DNA of 64,000 bases from Fremontodendron californicum (lineage: Eukaryota > Streptophyta > Magnoliopsida > Malvales > Malvaceae): assembly GCA_030761205.1 (NCBI GenBank), contig JAULJL010000003.1, positions 31,130,123 through 31,194,122 of the forward strand, in the 5' to 3' direction. A model generated the notes under the pieces. The model saw nothing but the letters and a program-made list of their open reading frames with translations. It was not told the DNA's origin and did not search any database. The position numbers and the translations under genes were made by a program. Positions 1 through 10,030 of the stretch are shown piece by piece (position 1 is the stretch's first letter; every line of letters starts with the position of its first letter).

Positions 1-1630
1 GCATGTTCCATGATATCTATATTTGCCATCTTAATCATGCAAATTCCATGTACATGAATATTCCATGATGATGTCATTTTATGATCTAATATTCATGTTG
101 TTGTTCATAATATGATGTGATTATGAATATTCTATGATAATGTCATTTTTATGATTAATGCTTGTGTCATATATGCCATGTTAATATTTGTCATGTCATG
201 AAATGTTTGCCATGATAAGCATGCCATGTCATTAATTCGTTTGCCATGTCACAATAGGATTTGCCATGTCATTAATTCTTTTGGTCATGTCATTTAGATT
301 TGCCATGTCAAGCATGCCATGTCATTCATCCCTTTGGCCATGTCATTTATATTTTTTCATGTCAAGCATGCTAGGCCATTAATTCTTTTGCCATATCATA
401 ATAGGATTTGCCATGTCATTAATTCATATGCCATGTCATTAATTCTTTTAGCCATGTCATTTAGATTTCGCCATGTCATTAATTCTTTTAGCCATGTCAT
501 TTAGATTTCGCCATGTCAAGCATGCCATGTCATTCGTTCTTTTGGCCATGTCATTAACTCTGTTGCCATGTCACAATAGGATTTGCCATGTCATTAATTC
601 ACATGTCATGTCATTAATTTTTTTGGCCATGTCATTTAGATTTTGTCATGTCAAGCATGCCATGTCATTCATCCCTTTGGCCATGTCATTTATATTTTTC
701 CATGTGAAGCATGCCATGTCATTAATTCTTTTGGCCATGTCATTTAGATTTTGTCATGTCAAGCATGCCAGGTCATTCGTTCTTTTGGCCATGTCATGTA
801 GATTTTGCCATGTCATTAATTCTTTTTACTGTGTCATAATAAAATGTTTGCCATGCCATAATAAATATGCATGTTTGTTTAATTTTTATCTTAGTAATAT
901 TTTTGCATATTCATGATCTTTTTATGTTTTTAAAATACATGAAAAAATAAATAATTTTTTTTTATAAAACTAGATTATTCCCGAGTTAAAATAATTCATG
1001 AGTTCTCTGTTGGGTCTGCCGGGGAGAATATCATCAATTATCATTAACGAAAGAATATCTTTTTTCCAAAAACAAAGGTGATTCGGAGAATTTCAAAATA
1101 AAAAAAAAGAAAAAAATTTCATGTTTTACCGAGTTTGTTGGGAAATTTGAAAAAATTTATATCAATAAATTCCGGATCATTCTCAAATAAATATGATTTT
1201 TTTTAAGGGGATTATTTTTAAACATCAAATTTAAAAATGACTTTCACTGAGACTTGAGATAACACATGACTAATAAGGTACCGCTTTATACGGGCGTTAT
1301 GGGGATGTTAATCTTTCCCCGCACGTAACTGACTCCCGAAGCCGCACTTGTTTTCTCTAGTTCAAAGCGCAGACTTCAAAATTGGTTTTAAAAAAATGTT
1401 TTAATTAATTTTAAAATATTTTATAAAAATCGGTTTTAATAGGTGGCCGATCACACCTAGCCAAAAAATGATTGGTGGCGACTCCATTTCTTTTTCGAGA
1501 TCATTTTCAAACCCTCAAATTTAATTTAAGAGGAATTAAGTTGTCTTTTTCTCTATTTTTTCCAATGTCACACTTTACCGAGCCGACGTCCCGCGACGGG
1601 GTAGTTTTCGAACCCTTTAAGGTTGCGACA
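1..1630 (+). mobile_element. Right part of an Ogre/Tat-like LTR (element E), cut by window edge
   Basis: The segment ends in TTGCGACA at 1630. Reverse-complemented, this end matches the start of element A's LTRs (TGTCGCAACCTAAA). It shares the internal landmarks of those LTRs: a GGTCTGCCGGGGAGAATATC-like stretch near 1012, the U5 block at about 1260-1345 (ACGGGCGTTATGGGGATG and neighbours), and the ATCACACCTAG then GGTGGCGACTCC series at 1450-1486. No primer-binding site follows 1630, so this is either a 3' LTR or a solo LTR. The expected 5 bp target duplication would be acagt (1631-1635), with its partner left of the window. Confidence 0.8.
180..860. repeat. Tandem repeat array inside the E LTR (CCATGTCATT units)
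   Basis: Variants of CCATGTCATTAATTCTTTTG, CCATGTCATTTAGATTTTG and CCATGTCAAGCATG alternate many times. A higher-order unit repeats at about 340 bp: the CATTCATCCCTTTGG version occurs near 322 and again near 664. Open frames here are repeat artefacts. Confidence 0.85.
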
Positions 1631-1732
1631 ACAGTATTAGTTCATATATTTTAATTACCTTTATTGTTTATTTTTTTTCTATTGTTGATATATTTTAATT
1701 AATTTTATTGTTTATTTTTTCTGATTAACCAG

Positions 1733-1960
1733 GGTCATGGCTGTTATCATTGAACAAGCCTATTGCTTGATGGTCTAATGTTTGAAGCAGCAAGCGGATA
1801 TTCTCTCAAGATGGATTGGGTCAGCTTGATGAATGGAGATTCTTTTTTTCTTTTTTTTGGTTATTTAGATTATGATGATAGTGTAAGAGTAATATTTATC
1901 TTTCTATAATTTTTTGGAAGTAAAGTTATAAATAAATTTACATTTGGATGTAATTCAAGT
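1733..1960 (+). other. Possible last exon and 3' end of an unidentified transcript
   Basis: A T-rich stretch ending TCTGATTAACCAG (1720-1732) looks like a branch point plus 3' splice site. It is followed by a short less AT-rich segment with a small frame that stops at about 1777. I recognise no protein. The rest of 1636-2435 is AT-rich DNA in which I see nothing else. Confidence 0.15.
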
Positions 1961-2443
1961 TTAATGGAAATAAAATTATTTCTTTATTTGCATTTCAATC
2001 TTCTTACTCCTTCATTTACCAAATAAGGTAAGTTCGCAAGGTCTAAAAATAAGTTGTATTGGTTTTTGTCAAGCCAATTGCATTTTTTAGTTAGTGGACG
2101 AACATTAAATGAAATCAAACTTACATTTTAATGTATTTTTTATTTTATTTTAAGCTTAATCTTTATTAGAACGCTTTATCTTTTGCCCCTTAGTTTTAAT
2201 TATTGTGTTTTATATAGTTATCTTTTGTCTTTGTTATTTAATATATTTTCTTAATTTTATAAATATATTAAATTAATGAATATACAAGATTTAGTTATGC
2301 TCATTTTATGATTGTAAAATTATATATAATAGATCAATAAAATATAAATTTTTTATTAAGATAATATTAAAATTAGAATGAATTAAAGAATGAAAACAAT
2401 TTAAATTACAAAAGTACAGTAAAAAAAGTCCGTGCATCGCACG

Positions 2444-2746
2444 TAGACCTTCTCATGGGCCGGGTAGCCAGTCTGGCCCGGCCTGTATTGGGCTGGATCT
2501 GGGCAGGCTTTTTCATGATCTGGGCCGGCCCGACCCAGCTCGGATCACTGTTCATATATTAAAATAATATTATTTTATTTAAATTTAATTATAAAAATAT
2601 ATAAATATTAATAAAAAAATTATTTTTTATATATGATGAACAATAACTTCGGACAGGCCCGGGCCCATCCAGGACCTGATCTGGGTAAGGAAGGAAGAAA
2701 AAAATCAGGTCTCAGCCCGGTCCAGCCCAACTCATGAGCAGGTCTA
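2444..2746. mobile_element. hAT-type MITE, 303 bp, perfect 8 bp TSD
   Basis: The termini are imperfect inverted repeats, TAGACCTTCTCATGGGCCGG at the left and the complement of CATGAGCAGGTCTA at the right. The element is flanked on both sides by the 8 bp duplication atcgcacg (2436-2443 and 2747-2754). Both ends are rich in GGGCCGGGCC-type sequence and the middle is AT-rich. There is no coding capacity. An 8 bp duplication with TAG...CTA ends fits the hAT superfamily. Confidence 0.85.
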
Positions 2747-2910
2747 ATCGCACGGGTTAAAAAAACTAATTTTTTATATATTAAACGCTATAGCACCTTT
2801 CTATTATCTTTCCCATTGTTATCTTCCAAACAACCATTGAAAAGTCAAGTACATACATTTATAATGTAATAGATGGAATGAAAAGCGCAAATTTGTCACC
2901 GTATTCTACT

Positions 2911-3187
2911 TAGAGGTATTTATGAGCTGGATCAAGTTGGATCAACTCCGATTGATTTTTGAAAATTTTTGTTCAAGATTCAGTCTGACACGATCCATTA
3001 CGTTCAATAGGCTCAAATTTTTTTAAAATTTATATTAAATTATTAAAATTTTAATAAATTTAAATATACTTTAAAATTAAAATTAAATAAAAAAATAGTT
3101 TTTATTCATTCAATAATGTCTCGGGCCAGGTTAGGTCAAGTTCGGGATTCAAAATCTTGTCCAAGACTCAATCCTTGGACATGTCTA
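2911..3187. mobile_element. Degenerate hAT-type MITE, about 277 bp
   Basis: It begins TAGAGGTATTTATGAGC and ends TTGGACATGTCTA. Its layout matches the MITE at 2444: polar ends with an AT-rich centre containing a TTATTAAAATTTTAATAAAT-like stretch. The flanking octamers attctact (2903-2910) and actttact (3188-3195) agree at 6 of 8 positions, consistent with an old 8 bp duplication. Confidence 0.55.
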
Positions 3188-3209
3188 ACTTTACTTAAAT
3201 ATTAAATTC

Positions 3210-4090
3210 TACCATCCTACTTTAACTTGATAGTATTTTACCACTCAACTTTTACTTTGATTGAATTTTGTTACTAAACTTTGATTTTAGACGATTTTAA
3301 GAAAAATTTTAACAAAAAAAAAAAGAATATTCCTTCAATTTTTTTTTTCTAAGAATTAAAAACAATAAACTAGTTAATGAAAATATAAAAAGCTGACATT
3401 TTTATTTTATAATAAAAATATAAAGCTTAACTTTTTTTCCTTTTTTATTTTATAATTACGAAAAGTATAAAATTGACATTGGTTTGTAGTTATGTTCTAA
3501 GGTCAAATTTGATTGTAGGAGACCAAATCCTTCACAATGTGAATTTTCTACACTCTTTTCATGTTGATATTTTTCTTCTTTTTCATATTATTTTTTTATT
3601 TTTAAAATTTTTAATTTGTACAGATAGAATATTCATTTCGAATATTGGCATTTTCTCCCTTGTCACATCATTTTTTATTTTATACAAACAAAATATTTTA
3701 TGGAATATTTCATTCTTATTAAATTTTAGAAAAATATGGAAAAAATTTCAGAAAAATGATATTGTGAAAGGGCTATGTCAGATTTGATATCTGAAGGCCA
3801 AATTTGATCTTAGAATATATGGCTGATGCCACCAATGGTCACCAATTGCTTAAAGATTAAAAGAAAGAAAAAAAAATTTAAGTTTAGTTTAGTTTTTATA
3901 AAATAAAAATTCTATATTAGTTTATTTTTTTATTTTATTATTAAACTAGAATATTTTGAACGAATGTTCTTTTTTTTTTTTATAAATTGTATCCTAAAAT
4001 CATCCAAAATTAAAATTTAATGATAAAATTCAATCAAAATCAAAATTTAATGATAAAATTCTATTAAATTAAAGTGCCAAAGTAAACTTA
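3210..4090. mobile_element. Foldback (long inverted repeat) element, about 0.87 kb
   Basis: The left arm (from about 3213, CTACTTTAACTTGATAGTAT) is repeated in inverted form at the right (to about 4084, complement of AATTTAATAGAATTTTATCA). The similarity continues through TTTGATTGAATTTT and GATTTTAGACGATTTTA for well over 100 bp and more weakly towards the centre. There is no transposase. I could not fix the exact termini or a target duplication. Confidence 0.5.
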
Positions 4091-5030
4091 TCTTTTTGGA
4101 TACGACAAATGACACATATTAATGATTTGAAATGTTCTAAGAAATTGATTGAATACATGTTTAGGTATTTGACATGTTTTTTTTTTTTTTTAGATTTCTA
4201 ATCTACCTTTGATCTCTAATCCTTGTTTACTTAAATCACTTGAAAAAATATTATGTGCTTAAATATTTTGAAGCCGCAATTTTCAAAAGTATGTTGAGCT
4301 ACATGTTTATATATTCGAGTACGAAACATATTTTGGGCTACAAACTGACTCAAGTTTCTACTGAATCACAGATATTTGTTGGCTAAAGCTTTGCAACAAA
4401 CATATTTGGTTTGTCTCTGTCATCATCATAAAAATAAACATAAAAAACTTATAGAAATGCACAAAAACTTAGGCACCTCGTTTTTCTTCTTTTTTTTTTT
4501 TTTTTGATTCGATAAACCTAATTAGCTTTTTTTTGCAATTTGAATGTTGAAGTTCATGTGTGATTATATAATACTCTGGCGTTTAATTTAACTCAATCAA
4601 GTCATATTAAATTTTTAAGTGAAAACAAATGAGAAATCACAGCGATTGCCCACAAATAGAGAGATGAAGAGAATTTGGTATTGTAAATGAGACTTTAAAT
4701 TACATTATTTTGCATCTTGGTACATAAGCACATATATATATATATATATATCTATCCATAAACTGATGTAAGAAAACATGATAATGTAAATCATAAATAT
4801 AAATTAAATATTCGTGAGAGCATAGCAAATCCTCTACCCTTAATGAGGGGTATGAGTCGAAGTAATCACCAGGGCTTACTGAAAACCAACTGCTGACTTC
4901 TTGTGGTAGTAATGCTTTCTCTTATTACTTCAACAACAAGCATATACATCAATCTTAGATAAAGGAAATGAAAGTGAAACTGCAAGGCGTGAAGAGAAAC
5001 TGCTTCTGTATTATTAAATAATTAGGCTTA
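4091..5030. other. AT-rich intergenic stretch with a TA microsatellite
   Basis: There is a (TA)n run at about 4734-4751 and several poly-T tracts. No gene is seen. The part nearest 5030 is presumably the 3' untranslated and downstream region of the minus-strand extensin gene, with AATAA-type signals around 5010-5025 on the minus strand. Confidence 0.4.
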
Positions 5031-5249
5031 TTAATCGAGTAGAAATAGCAATTGACTAAGAAGATGGTGAGGAGGTGGAGAAGGAGCCGGTGGAGACTTG
5101 TAGTAATATGGAGTTGGAGGGAATGTAGATGGTGGGGGAAGAGACCTGGAAATTTAAGGAGGAGGTGGTGGTAAAGGTGATCATAGAGACTTGTAGATAA
5201 AAGGAGGTGGAGGAGGAGGGGACCTTTAGACGAAAAGAGAGACTGGAGG
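5031..5249 (-). pseudogene. Decayed in-frame C-terminal tail of the extensin
   Basis: Directly after the extensin stop (5250-5252) the same reading frame continues as extensin-like sequence down to 5031. It is broken by nonsense codons at 5250-5252, 5226-5228, 5181-5183 and 5154-5156. Readable pieces include RSPPPPPPFIYKSL and TPYYYKSPPAPSPPPHHLL, after which the frame stops at 5031-5033. There is no frameshift, only substitutions to stop codons (at least two sit where Tyr would be expected, TAY to TAA). The annotated protein is therefore probably shortened by about 72 residues. Confidence 0.7.
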
Positions 5250-6614
5250 TTACTTGTAATATGGGGGAGGTGGAGGTGAGTTGTAAAGGTATGGGGGAGG
5301 TGGTGGTGAATTGTAGATGTATGGAGGAGGCGCAGGTGACTTGTATACGTATGGAGGAGGTGGTGGTGACTTATAGACATATGGAGGAGGTGGAGGTGAC
5401 TTATAAATGTATGGAGGAGGTGGTGGTGATTTGTAAACATATGGAGGAGGTGGTGGTGACTTATACAAGTATGGAGGAGGTGGAGGTGACTTGTACACAT
5501 ATGGAGGAGGTGGTGGTGATTTGTAAACATATGGAGGTGGTGGTGGTGACTTGTAAATGTATGGAGGTGGAGGAGGTGACTTGTAAACATATGGAGGAGG
5601 TGGTGGTGACTCATATTTGTATGGAGGTGGTGGAGGTGACTTGTAAACATATGGAGGAGGAGGTGGTGACTTGTACACGTATGGAGGTGGAGGAGGTGAC
5701 TTGTAAACATATGGAGGAGGTGGTGGTGACTTGTACACATATGGAGGTGGAGGAGGAGAGTTGTACACGTATGGAGGAGGTGGTGGTGACTTGTACACAT
5801 ATGGAGGTGGTGGTGGTGACTTGTAAATGTATGGAGGAGGTGGAGGTGATTTGTATACATATGGAGGTGGAGGAGGTGACTTGTAAACATATGGAGGAGG
5901 TGGTGGTGACTCATATTTGTATGGAGGTAGAGGAGGTGACTTGTACACATATGGAGGTGGAGGAGGTGACTTGTAAATATATGGAGAAGGTGGTGGTGAC
6001 TCATATTTATATGGAGGTGGAGGAGGTGACTTGTAAATATATGGAGAAGGTGGTGGTGACTCATATTTATATGGAGGTGGAGGAGGTGACTTGTAAACAT
6101 ATGGAGGAGGTGGTGGTGACTCATATTTGTATGGAGGTGGAGGAGGTGACTTGTAAACATATGGAGGAGGTGGTGGTGACTCATATTTGTATGGAGGAGG
6201 TGGTGGTGATTTGTAAACGTATGGAGGAGGTGCTGGTGATTTGTACACATATGGAGGTGGAGGAGGAGACTTGTACATGTATGGAGGAGGTGGTGGTGAC
6301 TTGTACACATATGGAGGTGGTGGTGGTGACTTGTAAATGTATGGAGGAGGTGGAGGTGATTTGTACACATATGGAGGTGGAGAAGGTGACTTGTAAACAT
6401 ATGGAGGAGGTGGTGGTGACTCATATTTGTATGGAGGTGGAGGAGGTGACTTGTAAATATATGGAGGAGGTGGTGGTGACTCATATTTGTATGGAGGTGG
6501 TTTCTTATCGTAGTAAGGCGGTGGTGCATCATAAGGCTCATCGTCGGCAGCTACATTGTTGATTATCAAGCACAATGCCAAGGCATATGCTAGGTGTGGC
6601 CAAATCTTGGCCAT
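5250..6614 (-). CDS. Extensin (hydroxyproline-rich cell wall glycoprotein), 454 aa
   Basis: This is a secreted structural cell wall protein. Residues 1-23 (MAKIWPHLAYALALCLIINN followed by VAA) form a signal peptide, then comes a short acidic and Pro/Tyr linker. From residue 46 to the end there are 40 decapeptides of the type SPPPPPYVYK, SPPPPPYKYE or SPPPPPYIYK and a final SPPPPPYYK. In this family Ser-Pro(5) is the target for proline hydroxylation and arabinosylation, and Tyr-X-Tyr plus VYK motifs take part in peroxidase cross-linking. Substitutions inside units are few (PPLPP, PAPP, PPPSP). The 30 bp units stay in register throughout, with 60 bp and longer higher-order similarity. The start ATG is the first after the TATA box and begins the signal peptide. 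The protein may be C-terminally truncated, because extensin-like sequence continues in frame after the stop. There is no visible intron. Confidence 0.93.
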   Translation of the reverse strand: MAKIWPHLAYALALCLIINNVAADDEPYDAPPPYYDKKPPPYKYESPPPPPYIYKSPPPPPYKYESPPPPPYVYKSPSPPPYVYKSPPPPPYIYKSPPPPPYVYKSPPPPPYMYKSPPPPPYVYKSPAPPPYVYKSPPPPPYKYESPPPPPYVYKSPPPPPYKYESPPPPPYVYKSPPPPPYKYESPPPSPYIYKSPPPPPYKYESPPPSPYIYKSPPPPPYVYKSPPLPPYKYESPPPPPYVYKSPPPPPYVYKSPPPPPYIYKSPPPPPYVYKSPPPPPYVYNSPPPPPYVYKSPPPPPYVYKSPPPPPYVYKSPPPPPYVYKSPPPPPYKYESPPPPPYVYKSPPPPPYIYKSPPPPPYVYKSPPPPPYVYKSPPPPPYLYKSPPPPPYVYKSPPPPPYIYKSPPPPPYVYKSPPPPPYVYKSPAPPPYIYNSPPPPPYLYNSPPPPPYYK

Positions 6615-6730
6615 TTTGGGCAGAAGAAGGCACTAAAAAACAAAACTCCCACTACTTTGCACTTCTATGCCATACAAATCAAGGACTATTTCTATTTCTA
6701 TTCTGTGAACTACGATGGACAGCTTGATAG

Positions 6731-6740
6731 TTTATATAGT
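6731..6740 (-). promoter_or_regulatory. TATA box of the extensin gene
   Basis: On the minus strand the sequence reads ACTATATAAA, about 120 bp upstream of the ATG at 6614. That leaves room for a 5' leader of roughly 85-95 nt. Nothing else stands out in 6742-7179 upstream. Confidence 0.6.
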
Positions 6741-7179
6741 AAGATCTCCATTATCCAAATGAATTTTAAAATGGTGTGTACGAAACTTCAAACCCCTAAT
6801 CCACCAATTAATTTATCATCCATATGCTCTCAATGTTATATTATTTATTGAGGAATAGATGTGACATCCCACTAGCTCTGGCTAGACTTTTGTATATCAA
6901 CCTTGAAGCAGTCAGAAAATTTTACTTGAACCATTCTCAACAAATTTATGCCATTAAAAATTCTAGAATACTCATCAAAAAAAAAAAAAGTTCTAGACAA
7001 CTTTTGATTGTATAATGAGAGGTGACCCTCTGCATTTTTTTTTTTTTTTCATAATCCGTTTATCTCAAATTTTTTTAAATTTATTATTATTTTAACAAAT
7101 GATGCCTTATTTTTTTTAAAAGAAAAAAGTTATGAATTTTAAATTAAAATTTAAGTTGTAATGTTTATAAACAGAATAC

Positions 7180-8408
7180 AATCCTTCAATATTATTTGTT
7201 TGCTGAAATTGTGGTACACCTAATCATATGTTGTACTTTTGTGTAGACCTGTTTTAGGATCGGGTTGGGCTCGTCGACTCTTTTTTTGATTAAATAATAT
7301 TAAAACATAAAAATTTATATTTTATATTAATATTAATATATTTTATAATTAGATTTAAATAAAAATAATTTTTATTAAATAAACAGTAATTCAAGCCGAG
7401 TCGAACTGGCTTGAAATGAAAAATACCTAACCAGATCGAACGAGTTACCCGACCTTTGAACAAGTCTATTTTTGTGAAACCAACCAAATTTATTTTGTAA
7501 TAATTAATAATAATATTAAATATTTGTTTCATTAAATATTTTAAGGTTTCATTGTGGAAAAAAATCATTTAACTAAGTTGTGGTCAATTTAACTGAAGAG
7601 GTAACTATTTAATTGAAGAGGTAACTCCTCACTTAGTCCTCTCCTAGACTTTGTCCAAATGTATATAAAAAATGTCAAATTTTGGATAAAAAAATTACTA
7701 TTTAAGAGTTTAAATTCGTTCATAAATAGAGTTGAAGCGGCTGCAGCCTGCAGGTTGACTTGGCTAACAAAAATCATTTTAAAGAATATTTAGTATTTAA
7801 ATCAATTTTTATCATGCAAGAAAAATTAAAGGAGACTTCTTCTCATTTTGCTAAGCTACTATTGGAATAAAAATTAGTTGCAAAATTCAACTAATAACAG
7901 TCCAGTGCGATAAAATCCAAAAACTTTTATGAAGTTTCTTAGTTTTAATTGCCTCGCGGGTGTGTTTGAAATGCACTTAGTGTAGTTCATTTTCAGTACC
8001 CCTTAAATTAGGTATTGGAAGAGCAAAGGTCTAATTGGGTAACTAGATCCTGCAATAGAAATTTTATCTCATTTTGCCTCTCTTTTTTAAATGTTTTTTA
8101 TTTTATTAATTTATTTTTATTTAAAAGTTTTTAAATTATTATTTTTCACTCTCTCATATTTTTATTTTGTTAATTTATTTTTCAATTTTTTATTTAAGGG
8201 TTTTTAAATTATTTATTCATTTAATATAATAAATAAATTTATATAATTATATAACAAATAATTAATTAACTAAAATATTTAAATAAATATATAAAATAAT
8301 ATGTGTTAAAATTTTAAATATTATTACATAAAAATTATTTATCAAATATTTTTATATTAATGTTTTTAATGATTATTTTTCATCAAATCGCAATCGTTAT
8401 TTTGTTAT
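7180..8408. repeat. Direct repeat copy S1 of a host segment
   Basis: This segment matches 12161-13421 in the same orientation over its whole length, by eye about 90-95% identical with small indels. It starts near ATCCTTCAATATTATTTG and ends exactly where LTR D begins (8409). It contains the MITE at 7244-7468. There is no coding sequence. Copy S2 continues across the position equivalent to 8408/8409 without the LTR, so S2 shows the empty site. Confidence 0.85.
7244..7468. mobile_element. hAT-type MITE in S1, 225 bp
   Basis: The left end TAGACCTGTTTTAGGATCGG is complementary to the right end CCGACCTTTGAACAAGTCTA with few mismatches. Flanks cttttgtg (7236-7243) and tttttgtg (7469-7476) form an 8 bp duplication with one mismatch. 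It has the same terminal style as the MITE at 2444. The S2 copy at 12222 is longer, so this one carries an internal deletion. Confidence 0.75.
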
Positions 8409-9970
8409 TGTCATAACGGTTCTTTCAACCGCTAGACGAATTTGAAAACAAAAATGGAGTCGCCACCAATTTTTTTTGTAGGTGTGATTGGCCACCTATT
8501 AAAACCGGTTTTAGTAAAATATTTTAAAATTAATTAAAACATTTTGTAAAACCAATTTCGAAGTCCGCGCTTTGAACCAGAGAGTAAAACATAATTGGAT
8601 TCAGGAGTCAATTACGTGCGGGGAAGGATTAGCACCCCCGCAACGCCCGTTTAGAAAACGGTACCATTTAATCACGTGTTATCTTAAATCTCGATTTAAT
8701 GGATTTGACATCACTATTTAAAAATAATTCTCTTTTATTTTCATTTTATTTTATTTTAAAAAAACATGTTTATTATTTTTTTTGAATTTTTTGAACAGTA
8801 ATTATTTTTTTCAAAAAACGAAAGTGAACATAAATTTGTTATCGAAAATACTCATTAAATATTCCCAACACTCTTGGTGGTATTTAACGAGATCTTCTCA
8901 CCTCGAGATATCTTAGGAGCCACAACCGTGATATCCTTCGAATTCCGTCGTCAGCAATTTACATCCATTTTTCATTTAAATGCGTATGATGCAAATATTT
9001 AAATATCGGATGCACACGACTTAGCATATAAGACATGTGATTAAAGGCTTAATTGTACGATCAAATATACGACATAATATTCAAAAACACGAGCATGGCG
9101 AAATATCAAACACGTAAATGTTCATTTTTTATTCGTTCTCCTTATTTTGATTATTTCCATAAATGAAGACGAATTTTTGTATTGAGCATATCGCTAAATA
9201 CTCCCACTACTCGTGGTGATACTTAGCGAAATTCTCTCACCTCGGGATATCTTGGGAATCACAACCGTGACGTCCTTCGAATTCCGTTGTCGGCAAATCC
9301 GTATTCATCCTTTTTGTTATACGAATGCACGTGATGCGGACAAAACAATAAAAAAATGCAAAGTGCAAAAAATTTATTTGTCTCGAAAATTCATTCATTT
9401 TTTGTTTTACTTCTAATATTTTTTATTTTTATCATTTTTTTTTACTCATTTTTTTTAAATTTTTTTATCTCTCTTTATTTTACTTTTATCATTATTTTTT
9501 ACTATTATTTTTATTTATTATTTTTTTTTTACTTTTATCCCTTTTATTCATTTATTTTTTATTATATTTTCTTTATTTTTTATATATATATATATTTTTT
9601 ACTCCCTTTTATATATATATATATTTATCTTTCATTTTTTTCATTTATTTTTTTTATTATTATATTTTTTACTTTTATTTTTATCACCATCATATTTTTT
9701 ATTTTTTTATTTCATTTTTACTATCATATTTTTTTATTTTTTTTAATATCCTATTTTTTATATTTTTATATTTTTACTATTAATAACATCATATTTTTTT
9801 TATTACTATCATATTTTTACTAGTATCATATTTTTTATTATTATTTTTTTACTACTTTATTATTATTATCTTTTCATCATTTTTTTTATCATTTTTTATA
9901 TATTTTTTTTTATCTTTTTTTTTTACTTTTTATCATTTTTTACATGGTTTTTTTTTAAAAAAAAGAAAAA

Positions 9971-10009
<39 letters not shown>

Positions 10010-10030
10010 CAATAATAATAATAATAATTA
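8409..10030 (-). mobile_element. Inverted LTR half D-left (Ogre/Tat-like, 3' end of LTR at 8409)
   Basis: It starts TGTCATAACGG at a clean junction with S1, preceded by gttat. It carries the family landmarks read on the minus strand: TGGCGACTCCA at 8455-8465, CCAATCACACC, the U5 block at about 8580-8690, and two diverged copies of a CTCACCTCGGGATATCTT-type segment (about 8862-8975 and 9203-9318). AT-rich sequence follows. From 8478 onward it is the mirror image of 10556-12124. No primer-binding site or internal region is attached. Confidence 0.75.

Noticed and set aside
180..860. Regularly spaced repeats reminiscent of a CRISPR array
   Set aside because: Repeats are contiguous and degenerate, spacers are themselves repeats, and the DNA is plant LTR sequence.
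319..916. Frames of 61 and 147 codons in the E LTR
   Set aside because: They only translate the CCATGTCATT tandem repeat.
3473..3787. 104-codon frame in the foldback element
   Set aside because: AT-rich, no start context or family; falls inside the inverted-repeat element.
4955..6562. Long frames of 528 codons (minus) and 451 codons (plus) over the extensin
   Set aside because: They are shadows of the 30 bp extensin repeat; composition is His/Leu or Val/Glu/Met repeats with no signal peptide or known family, while the 454-codon frame has all extensin hallmarks.
9356..9823. 155-codon Phe/Ile-rich frame and its mirror at 10851-11258
   Set aside because: Poly-T/AT-rich low-complexity stretch in the palindrome arms; looks membrane-like only because of base composition.
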